Source of the DNA: Artemisia argyi
Taxonomy: Eukaryota > Streptophyta > Magnoliopsida > Asterales > Asteraceae
Assembly: GCA_030686995.1 (NCBI GenBank)
Contig: CM060685.1
Coordinates: 23,110,065 to 23,174,064, forward strand
DNA length: 64,000 nucleotides
Direction of reading: 5' to 3'
Shown: in pieces, positions 54,862 to 64,000 of the stretch
Position numbering within the stretch: the stretch's first letter is position 1
Layout: every line of letters starts with the position of its first letter
The notes under the pieces: model-generated
Databases searched by the model: none
Seen by the model: the letters and a program-made list of their open reading frames with translations, nothing else
Told to the model about the DNA's origin: nothing
Translations under genes and position numbers: made by a program

Positions 54862-54986
54862 AGATACCATTGGAATATGTGCATTTAGGGGACTGCAATC
54901 AGGTGTGCTACCATTGTGGCGAGTTGTTTTGGTACGAAGAAAAGCTGACAGCTTATTCTAGAGATGGACCCTGCTATCACGGATGA
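54862..54986 (+). pseudogene. Helitron transposase N-terminal fragment
   Basis: After a possible splice acceptor (ATTATGCAG), the frame reads LEYVHLGDCNQVCYHCGELF then WYEEKL. The pattern GDC..C..CG..FWY.E is typical of the region preceding the Rep domain in plant Helitron helicase-like proteins. No Rep HxH or helicase motifs follow in any frame that I can see, so the transposase is not functional. The longer frame 54632-54961 is in another register. Confidence 0.65.
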
Positions 54987-55572
54987 GGTTACGTAATCCC
55001 GTGAATGCATAATAGTGACGTGAGTATATCAACAATTTCTTGCAGATTCAGGAATGGTTTCGCATGAGGTAAAGCTACATGATGAAACCTTCTCATTGAT
55101 GTTTGGATTTCCAAGTTCATATCATTCATGGCGTTAATACCATATTCAGTCAAAAGATAGAAAATCATTTAGTGTTCAATCCACTGATGTAGCTGAATGA
55201 GTTTCAGACAAGAGTTCGAGAATTTATGAACTCCTTAAAAGAAAATTTTACTTTGGAGGTGTAACAACAGAGATGACATTTCCATAGTATTTGAATTCTT
55301 AAAGCATCAGTGGTCTCTCAATACCAAAGGACAAGAAGCAAGTGGGTCAAATAAATGTATAAATGTATATATGGGATCTATCACAGGGCTAATCAAGCGT
55401 TTGCATTATTTTAGCAAATTTATTGAGTAATGTGTTATGAAATTTTTGTTGCTAAACCGATGCAGTTTATTTTTAAGATTCTAAGCATAACAAAGTATCA
55501 ACGTATTCCGACTAAACATAAACGTAGCAATAAAACGGCCACACCGCAGCATCGCGCGGGCTAATTTGCTCG

Positions 55573-55983
55573 TATTATATATAGTGTGACATCAACGTAA
55601 TTTCATTTTTAACTTTTTTTAATTTGGAACATACCAATGATAAAAAAAAATAAAAGATGGCGAGCGACTCTATTGAGTATTGAACCACATATCTTCCAAA
55701 CCAATTGTTGTTCACTTACCAATAAACCCACTATCCACACATTACTAACATACCATACATTTATTATAAGTGAAAATGATCACGGCTGCAACAGTAGTTG
55801 CAGCTTCTTTGATCTTTTTTTGCTATACACCTCCGCCACAAATGATCTTGTATACCCCGCAATTCAAATATGAAGAACATATATGGAAGAAAACATAGAT
55901 TGGTGAATAGGCTGTCAAATTTGGAAGAAGTAAAAGAACAAAGAAGCTGCAGCGGCGACCATTTCCCCTTATTATTTAAAAAA

Positions 55984-56036
<53 letters not shown>

Positions 56037-56325
56037 TTATATATTTTTAAAGAGCATTCATTTCTTAATACTTTATACACGGGTTAGCCAAAATAACACT
56101 TACGGGCCCATAACTTTGATAGTCAACTGTAAATTTTACGGTGACATCAATAGGGATTTACATGTTTTAGTTATTTTGAAACGTACTTACCAGAGTAAAA
56201 GAAAAGGTGAATGACATATAACGCGCAAAGTTCTTAGTTTTGTATATTTAGTAAGAGAAAATTCAAGTAAAAAGCATGAATTGAACTTAATAAAAAGCAT
56301 ACACGTTAGATTACACTTCACTTAA
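55573..56325 (+). repeat. Array unit fragment with poly-A
   Basis: TAGTGTGACATCAACG.. parallels 19735-19930. An A-run of about 50 is at 55981-56034. 56085-56160 (GGGCCCATAACTTTGATAGTCAACTG) recurs at 21826-21900. The Lys-rich frame at 55870 is due to the A-run. Confidence 0.55.
55676..55745 (-). repeat. tRNA-derived relic, copy 4
   Basis: Minus strand TTATTGGTAAGTG and GGTTCAATACTC, the weakest of the four. Confidence 0.35.
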
Positions 56326-56541
56326 CCAAATGACTTAGCTTGGGGAGGGTTTTACTCAGGTTTGAGTCTCGCAAGTGACAAAGAAAATCCGGCTTTTCCT
56401 CTTATATAGTGCGAAGCCATGAGTTCTAGCCTTCTACGGGTTTCTCTTCGCGGGTCTCTGCTAGTGATTCGGGTCCGGGACCTCGTTTGGATTGTTTAAT
56501 TCAAGGGTCAAATTTCAAATATGGTGTTGTTCTAAAAAAAA
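56326..56541 (+). mobile_element. tRNA-derived SINE
   Basis: 216 bp with a 16-bp target duplication ATTACACTYCACTTAA (56310-56325 and 56542-56557, one mismatch). Box A-like TAGCTTGGGGA at 56336 and box B-like GGTTTGAGTC at 56359, as in plant SINEs transcribed by polymerase III. Ends in a run of about nine A (some possibly shared with the duplication). Mobilised by LINE machinery. Confidence 0.85.
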
Positions 56542-56557
56542 ATTACACTCCACTTAA

Positions 56558-57815
56558 TGAATGAACCACTCTCCATACATGATTCATGTGTGCTTAATAA
56601 ATAACTTAAATGGAGGGCCACACATTTATTCCATTTCACAATAGAATCAATATGGTAAATTGATAAAATGATGGTAAATTATGGTTTTGTTAGAAGACCA
56701 CTTAAAAGTTAGCTACATAAACATATGGATCACGACTTTTTCTAAGTTAAAACATATATTAAAAGCGTAAAGTTTATGTTAATTCTTAAGGTATAGTTCG
56801 GTATGAAGTTTTTTGTTTCATAACCAACTTCTTAAACGACTACGTCTTGAAAACATAACATCATTCTCAACATGTATGGTTCTTATATACTGTAGTATAT
56901 AAGCGAGGAATATTTCACTTCTTTATCCTATGTGAGAATGTGTAGGATATAAAGTTGAATTAATTTTAATCAAATGATAATAATCTATATGTTCTAGTTA
57001 TCTTTTCATTAAGAGCGTTTGCATTATAAAGGTACTCCGATAGTTAGAGGCCAAAGTTTAAATAGAGATCAACTATGTAGTACAAATTATATCACTAATC
57101 TATTTTGTGTTTACTCTCATATTTTCGTTGTATTTTCGTTCTTTTTTGTTGGTTGGTGTCGATAATGCATCTCGTTTTGTGTTTCTTAATTTACATGCCA
57201 TAAAGTTGATCAAGTGTGTCGTTGGTCATGTAAAGCAATTTTAGTTAAATGCTGTTGTAGTTTTATGATGATATATTAGATTATACTTTGTTTATGTGAC
57301 AATTTCAATGTTCTGCTATGCAAGTTAGCTTTATACAAGCACTATATTTGATAAGTATTAAAACAGTTTTTTTATATATATAGAAATTAGTTGGCGTAGC
57401 ACCAATAGGTAATTTTTATGTTACTGATCAAGTAACCCTATGGGAAGCGTCATTAGTTTGGATTAGGCGAACCGAACTCAAGCTCAGTGTCATTTGGTGA
57501 CTCGCCTTTGTTAGAACCTTCACTAGAAATGTACATTTGTAGGACAAAGTTGTCGCTTTTTCTCTTGATACCTTCACTAGAAATGTAGGCAACCAAGAGA
57601 GCTTAAAGGCCAGAGTTGCCTCATATATTAGTCATCTGGATCAGTTTGAATGGTTTGTGCATGATTGAACTGTACATATGATAAGAGCCTAAAGGACTAT
57701 GCCATATATATACGGGTCCAATAGAGATGTCAAATGTTGGGCTAGTTTATCTTTTATTTTTTATAATCAACTACGTCAACATATACTTGGAACATAATGA
57801 CACGTATGATCCCAC
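56558..57815 (+). repeat. Array unit
   Basis: Hairpin 56805-56831, USE-TATA copy 13, landmark TGTTTACTCTCATATTTTCG (57105), TTACTGATCAAGTAACCC (57421) and the GTAGGCAACCAAGAGAGC block. Non-coding. Confidence 0.65.
56895..56939 (-). promoter_or_regulatory. USE-TATA module, copy 13 (decayed USE)
   Basis: ATTCTCACATAG (56928-56939), 25 nt, TTATATAC (56895-56902), minus strand. TATA intact, USE damaged. Confidence 0.45.
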
Positions 57816-57990
57816 TTTTTTTTTTTTCTTTTTCTTTTTTTTTTTAACCGCAAATTGAATTAGCATCCTAGCAAGGGGCTAGGAGCAAAGAAAAACAATT
57901 ACATAAGGGTTGAAAGAGTGTTAAAAAGATTATCAAACCACTCAATCCAATTAAAAGAAACTTTATTATGCCTATTAGATCTCCTCTTCA
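57816..57990 (-). mobile_element. LINE 3' tail
   Basis: Flanked by the 14-bp duplication ACGTATGATCCCAC (57802-57815 and 57991-58004). The oligo-A end lies at the left as a T-rich run. The minus strand reads GCTCCTAGCCCCTTGCTAGG before the tail, typical of plant L1-type 3' ends. Severely 5'-truncated. Confidence 0.8.
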
Positions 57991-59924
57991 ACGTATGATC
58001 CCACATACAATCTACTATCTATATAAAACAAGGTTTTCTTGACCAATCTCCTCTCCAAAATTCTTCTAAACCTGCCACGTGGCATTTCCCCTTATCCAAT
58101 GGTTCTCCTTCATTTCACATCTAAAAAAGTCAAAGCACAAAAAATATGGGGTGAATACCTTTTGATACTCTCATTTGTTACAACCCCTCCAACAAAAAAA
58201 TACACACACTTCTCTCAATCATCCTTTTTCAACCATAAACCCTAATCCATCCCACCTCAATTCAATAACTCCACAAACAAATCCGAATCAGCATCCATTT
58301 TGGCCAAAACAATAACGAATGATGACTATAATAATTATTTTCGAATTGTTGATTTCAAGATTCATTATTTCGGTATACTATCATAGTCCACAAAACAAAT
58401 TGGTGCTTATCGAATTATCCTTAAAATGTTTCGATGATGCCTGATAGATCTGATCTTCAAATGGGTACATTTTCCAACATATATATTTTTTTCTTTTAAT
58501 TCTTTATATATCTGTCAATTCATATTTTGTATAATTTATATTTGATTTGTATGAATTAGGTGTCATTATGTTTTGGTTCAATTCTTCAACCAATCATGTG
58601 GTGATGATGTGGAACTGCAAAGGATTTGCCAATCGTTGTGAATTTGTTCATCTACAAATGATGCTTCATAATATTCAGGTTCCAATATTTCATGTATGTT
58701 AAATTGTTAAACATGTTCTGGATAAACATTTTCTTTTGATTCATTATAGGTTGTATCATAAATTTTTTGCAATTTGTTATTTTACCATACATATCATTTG
58801 CTTTTGATTTGATTCAATTTGATTCATTATAGGTTGTATTATACAATGCAAATATTACATGTTAAAGTTAATGTGAATGTTAATATTATTTTTAGATTAA
58901 ATCTCATTTTACAGACTATTAAATATTTTGTCAACTTTTAATGTAGGCAAGTTTTTAAAAATAATCCCAAAAAATCGCCCCTAAATAAATATGCTACAAC
59001 AGAATTCCATGATTTTTGCGGGTAATTAAAGTTTTCAAATTCTTGCCTTATTTATCAACCTAAATTTTTAAATTTTGAAAACCATTTTAACCTAATCCTT
59101 GATCTATAAAAAGGCAACAATTAAAAGATAAAAAGGAGCTTATGTTGTTGGACTAAGAGAAAAAGATATTAAGGAAAAGACGGGTTTAATACCTTAATAT
59201 AATTACTTTTTTTGCAGGTTCATGGTTACTAGCTTTTTTGTGATTTACACGGATTGTACTGAATGCAACAATCAAAAGATAAAAACATCAAAAGGTATGT
59301 TATAGTTTAGTTTCATCTTTATTGGCGGCTTTTTTTGTTCATGTGATATTTCATACCAGGTATACGATGTAAGTTTTGACTATTAGAGTTTCTTGCAAGT
59401 TGAAAGAGGATAAATCAACCACAAGTGTAGTAATTCCTTCCATTGTTTTGCAGGAAAAATGCATGATTAGATCGGCTTCTTTTGTCTTAAATAGCGAAGC
59501 TAAGGTTCAAACCCAAACACCTTTTTGTGTATCTAACAACGTTTTATGTTGCTAATATTATCTTTAAATGCTACAAATCTTTTGGTCAAAATATCTTTAG
59601 AGATGTTACTCCTGACAAGGATTAAGTAAGGTTCATAATTAGCCTTACCTAGGGTGATGCAAAATGTGTTAAAAATATATTTTTTCAATGATGATTGAAA
59701 AGATGAGTAGCAAACAAGTAAAACGTGTACCTAAAAGTGTTAAACCTGGAAAGTTAAATTAGAATTTTGAAGAATAGTCCTGTTATGTAAAAATAAGCAT
59801 GCATTTTCTTTCTTTCTTGCCTGCAAGTTAATAAATAGCCTTTAATGACGAAGGCTATAAAGATAGGAACTATTTAGTTCTAACAAATTAGTGAACAAGT
59901 ACTGATCATTTTGGCAATTAGCAG

Positions 59925-59992
59925 GTATGTGGCACCGTTACAGGGAGTTATTATCAATGGATGTGTGCACCATGCCTGAAGCACCAAGTGAG
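59925..59992 (+). pseudogene. Exon-like segment resembling an RPA OB-fold end
   Basis: Between AATTAGCAG and GTACTA the frame reads VCGTVTGSYYQWMCAPCLKHQV. The W.C..C pattern after a C.TV strand resembles the zinc-containing C-terminal OB fold of replication protein A large-subunit-like proteins, which Helitrons often carry. Only 22 residues, so weak. Confidence 0.35.
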
Positions 59993-60468
59993 GTACTATT
60001 TATTGTTTTATCAATGTTTTTTTTTCCTGATTTTCTGGTTCTACAAATATCGTATGACCTTTTAAGTTGTTGAATTTGTTACAACTAATATTTAGTTATT
60101 TACACAACCAAGTTAATGGGAGGTTAGTGACTCCTACTCATGATGGATAAATGAAAGTGAATTGCTTGATGATAACAGTTAAGTACATCATATTCGGGAC
60201 GCCGATTGTTATACAAGTTATCTAAAGGTCTCTTTATATTCATGACTATTTAAAATGGTTTTACAACTAATTAAATTATATTATATAAAGTTATGCAATA
60301 TTAATATTAGTATGTGTACCTAAACACTAACTACACCCTCTATCATGTACAGAAGTTTGAGATCCATTCCTAATCGTTCTGTGATTTTTTGTGTGCCATG
60401 TAGCAATAACTTTGATCTCCAACATGGATACTGAACTAAAAATATGACATGCCAATAAGAACTGCATA

Positions 60469-61431
60469 TCTATACTATCTATAATGGAAAAATGGTCAAA
60501 AGTGAAATGTTGAGTTTTCAACAATGGTCAAATGAGAGAGAAAGTGAAATGTAATTAATACTCTTATTAAAACACCCCAATACTTAGAAGTACAATTATT
60601 TATCCACATTGTACAACCAAATTAAAGCATATCTACCAAATTAAATACAACCAATCAAACAAAAATCGGGTTGACCCGGGACGCTTCAAACCCGGCGGGT
60701 TGACCCAGTTTAATTTGACCCGTTTTCGACTCAACCTAGCAAGTTGACCCGGTTTAACTCGACCGATTTTTCGACCGAAACGGTTCAACCGGTTGAACCA
60801 ACCGGGTCGAACCGGGTTTCAAAACATTATCCATTACTTAAAAAAATACAATGATTTATTCACATTGTACAACCAATTAAAAATATATCTACCAAATTAA
60901 ATACAACCAATTAAAACAAAAACCGGGTTGACCCGGGACGCTTCAAACCCGGCGGGTTGACCCATTTTAATTTGACCCATTTTTGACCCAACCTAGCAAG
61001 TTGACCCGGTTTAAATCGACCCATTTTTCGACCGGAACGGTTCAACCGATTGAACCACCCGGGTCGAACCGGGTTTCAAAACATTATCCATTACTTAAAA
61101 GTACAATGATTTATTCACATTGTACAACCAATTAAAACATATCTACCAAATTAAATACAACCAATTAAAACACAAACCGGGTTGACCCAGTTTAATTTGA
61201 CCCGTTTTCGACCAAACCTAGCAAGTTGACCCGGTTTAAATCGACCCATTTTTCGATCGGAATGGTTCAACCGGTTGAACCACCCTGGTCGAACCGGGTT
61301 TCAAAACATTATGTTTAATTCCCAAATCTTCAAACTTTTATTATTTTTCATTTATAACCTATAAACTATTTTTTATCAATAAACTATTTGTCGCTATAAA
61401 ATCCCGTTGCTATGCACGGGTACTCGTCTAG
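60469..61431 (+). mobile_element. Non-autonomous Helitron with three internal repeat units
   Basis: 963 bp. 5' end TCTATACTATCTATAATGG after A (60468); 3' end hairpin CCCGTTGC..GCACGGG, then TACTCGTCTAG followed by T (61432), so the A/T insertion and the CTAG terminus are both kept. The interior has three tandem copies (about 60590-60825, 60826-61085, 61086-61310) of a unit with ACATTGTACAACCAATTAAA and GGTTCAACCGGTTGAACC. No coding. The relic at 2500-3417 is the same family with one unit. Confidence 0.85.
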
Positions 61432-61734
61432 TCATATTGATTGAGCTATCTTTTTGATACATGAAATTGAGCTTTAGTTTTGTATTATGCTTTAACTATT
61501 TCAGTAGTTTCCTTAATCATGATAATTACATGAGTTGATTGTGAGGTTTCTTTGGTCGTCATAGATTTTGCTCATGTAAACTCTACTTCTCTCTTCAGTG
61601 AAATTCAACATAATGGATGCAGTCTGTTCCGTGATATTCCTTCCGGCAGAAACTATCAAACATACTTTTGGATATTTGTTCTGAGGAGAGAAAAAAAGGG
61701 TATTATCATAATCTGGTAAGGCTATATTATATTC

Positions 61735-62510
61735 AGATACTTTTGGGGATTTGTTCTATACACTGTTTATGCCCTCGAATGCGTTTGAGTGCAATTTGTG
61801 CTTTATCTCATTTAGAAAATGGCTCAATGTCGGCCTTTTGTAACAACTGATACTCTTTTTTTTTTTAAATCTTTGTGTGCAGATCATGTGTACTTCCCTA
61901 TTAAAACAATGAGGAGGTTATCTTGCTTAAAGGTAACTTCAGTAAACTTTCTCATAAATTTATGCAAAGATGATCATTGAGGTAAACTATTGCTTATTAT
62001 TTTTTTCGTTAAAAAAATTATCACTCACATATTATGATTGCATATTTAGAATGAAAATTAGCTCATTTAAGATGGCAAAGATTATCTATAGTCTTATTAT
62101 CGTGGTCACTTAGCAATCAAATAAATACTCTTGGGGATTTGTTATGTAAATTGTTTATGCCCTCAAATGCGTTGAGTGCAATTTATGCTTTATCTCATTT
62201 GGAAAATGGCTCAATGACGGCCTTTTATAACAACTGATACTCTCTTTTTTTTTTTTAAATCTTTGTGTGTAGATCATGTATACATCCCTATTAAAACAAT
62301 GAGGAGGTTATCTTGCTTAAAGGTAATTTCAGTAAACTTTCTCATAAATTTATGCAAAGATGATCATTAAGGTAAACTGTTGCTTATTATTTTTTTCATT
62401 AAAAAACTTTCTCATATTATGATTGCATATTCAGAATGAAAATTGGCTCATTTAAGATGGCAAAGATTATCAATAGTCTTATTATCGTGGTCACTTAGCA
62501 ATCAAATCAA
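61735..62510 (+). repeat. 388-bp tandem duplication containing an exon-like piece
   Basis: Two copies, period 388 (GCCCTC at 61771 and 62159). Each holds TTTGTGTGCAG or TTTGTGTGTAG, then ATCATGTGTACTTCCC..TTGCTTAAAG and GTAA, that is, an acceptor, about 50 nt of open sequence (DHVYFPIKTMRRLSCLK in one frame) and a donor. In the second copy the acceptor is TAG. Source gene unknown. Confidence 0.7.
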
Positions 62511-62780
62511 TGAAACGGGTCAAATAGATTGATAGTGCATACAAATTCTTCAATTATTAGAGGTATGGATGCTTAAATACTGTCATGAAATGGGTCAACT
62601 GGGTTAAGAATCTAATGTCTTATAACAAGGTATGCAAGCTTCATGAAATGTGTCAAACGGGTCAAACAGGTTGAAAATGCATACAATTTATTCTTTTTAT
62701 ATTGTCATAAAATGTGTCAACGGGTTAAAAGTATACTAATGGAAACTGTTCAAACAAGCTTGAAAGTGCATTCAATCTCC
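62505..62780 (+). repeat. Degenerate GGGTCAA repeat
   Basis: Five poor copies of a 50-70 bp unit ATGAAA.GGGTCAA..GGGTTGAAA.TGCATACAA. Non-coding. Confidence 0.6.
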
Positions 62781-64000
62781 TTGATTATAAAAATAAGATT
62801 GTGAAATATGATCATCTAATTTGTTACATCGTAGTGAATACACTAACATAAGTATAATTAGTTTAATTTTGTGCCAAAACACTTCTCTTACCTCGCAGTT
62901 CATGAAAATATGCTTTAATTGAACAATCTTTCACAAAACACTTTTTCTAATGATAAAATTTAGGCATTGTTTGTATACCGAGTTTCAGTTGGTTACCGGT
63001 CCTTTTTGATTGTTTAATGGGTAATCGTGAAGAAGTTTATATTGCAAATACTTTTAGGAAATTGATGCTCAAACAGACAAATCTCATTAATTGTGGGTCG
63101 GTTAATAGCACCCTTGAAACAATATATAATACCCAGTGAGAATGAAATGTGTAATTTCACTTCAATTTAGACAATGTGGCAAAAGATCTTAGATTAAAAC
63201 ATACAGTCATGCATGTAACCTGCAATTTCATATATTACTATTTGAATGATAATCATATATTATCTTGAAGGTAAAATGATCCATGATGTTTTATGCTTTG
63301 AAATACACTTTAAGATTCTAAATGTCCGTCATACTTTTGTATCGATCAAATTTACACAAGTGCTTATTTTTTGACGCATGTTATCCGTATACAACAGGCT
63401 TCTCAAGTTCAAGAAGTCCTGCCACGAGCTTTGTGATAATAGTTACCGTGGCTCTTGCACTTCTTCGTATAGTTGTTAGAGTTGCCACCGGGCGTGGCTA
63501 TGGATGTTGTTGAACTTTTCATGTACATTTTGATATTACAAAACAAATCATGTTGTATACAAAGAAGTACGTTACAAACTTTGATATTACCAAAATAATT
63601 TATTTCATATTTTTGTAGTATATTACTTTCTTTAATACATTCTTTTTGTTACTAATGTTGTTGCGTTTTTTTTCACGTTTCCGTTTATTTTGCCATGACA
63701 ATAAATAAAAGTTAAGATCAAACTTTGTCTAAGGTGCGTGACTCTGTTTTGGAACACAAGAATGGTCTAAAAATGTTGTGTTGTGACAAAGATGACAACT
63801 ACATCAAATCTACAAGCAACGTTGTGTATAAACAAAGTTTGCATAGATTATAAGTTTATTTATTTTTAATCTTTTTGTCTACAACAAAGTATATGTACTT
63901 TTTGTAGTTATTAAAAACATGACCAACTGATATAAACATGACAAAATGATAGTACAATGTACTATCCAAGTATGCATTTTGTTTATTTTTTATTATGCAA

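Larger units (their letters stand above)
58011..64000 (+). mobile_element. Helitron-like region, right end not in window
   Basis: TCTACTATCTATATAAAAC after an A at 58010 is a typical plant Helitron 5' end, and array sequence stops here. Inside are exon-like pieces separated by intron-like AT-rich DNA, a nested Helitron, a duplicated exon and short repeats. No 3' hairpin with CTRR for the outer element is seen before 64000. Stretches 58040-59900 and 62790-64000 show no frame above about 70 codons; 63322-63513 is unrecognised. Confidence 0.45.

Noticed and set aside
54632..54961. 109-codon frame as a gene
   Set aside because: It overlaps the recognisable Helitron fragment in another frame and shows no known motifs itself.

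Overview
This window reads as nuclear DNA of a eudicot plant: AT-rich, no operons, plant-type LTR retrotransposons, LINEs, a SINE, Helitrons and MITEs, and no gene I can call an intact host gene. The Copia and Ty3 proteins look most like those I know from Asteraceae (daisy family). That is recall, not a search result, so treat the family as likely and the genus as open.

The background between the mobile elements is not random. It is a badly decayed head-to-tail array of a roughly 0.7-1.1 kb non-coding unit, all copies in one orientation (about 1-22 kb, 29-31 kb, 36-39 kb and 55.6-58 kb). At least 13 copies keep a block that on the minus strand reads as a plant snRNA-type promoter: an upstream sequence element (USE, consensus RTCCCACATCG) followed, in ten copies exactly 25 nt later, by a TATA-like box. 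That spacing is the one used by RNA polymerase III U6/U3 genes in plants. A stem-loop lies at the same place beyond the promoter in most copies, with arm sequences that differ between copies. I do not recognise the unit, and it is the best candidate here for something undescribed.

Insertions from left to right: a PIF/Harbinger MITE (397-683); a 5'-truncated LINE (1399-2106, minus); a Helitron relic (2500-3417); a nearly intact Copia element (4681-12835, minus, LTRs differing at one base, polyprotein broken by one stop); a solo LTR (13751-14109); a minisatellite (14300-14720); CACTA, inverted-repeat and hAT-like fragments (15.9-17.5 kb); a MULE-type MITE (19024-19374); a young but coding-dead Copia element (22775-28757, minus); a chimeric junction of two retrotransposons (31062-35217); a Harbinger MITE (35391-36334); a hAT end (39142); a gag-only Ty3 element (39651-47356, minus); a 252-bp in-frame duplication (47.7-48.4 kb); a foldback MULE MITE (48972-49365); a foldback minisatellite (49.8-50.7 kb); a Helitron-like region with a captured ribosomal protein L3 exon and a Helitron transposase fragment (about 50.8-55.6 kb); a SINE (56326-56541); a LINE tail (57816-57990); and a second Helitron-like region from 58011 to the window end, with a small complete Helitron nested in it (60469-61431).

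Because the background is repeated, several insertions have an unoccupied paralogous site inside the window, which fixes their boundaries and target duplications without a database. The LTR elements with readable orientation, apart from one relic, and both LINEs all lie on the minus strand, the strand on which the USE-TATA blocks also read.
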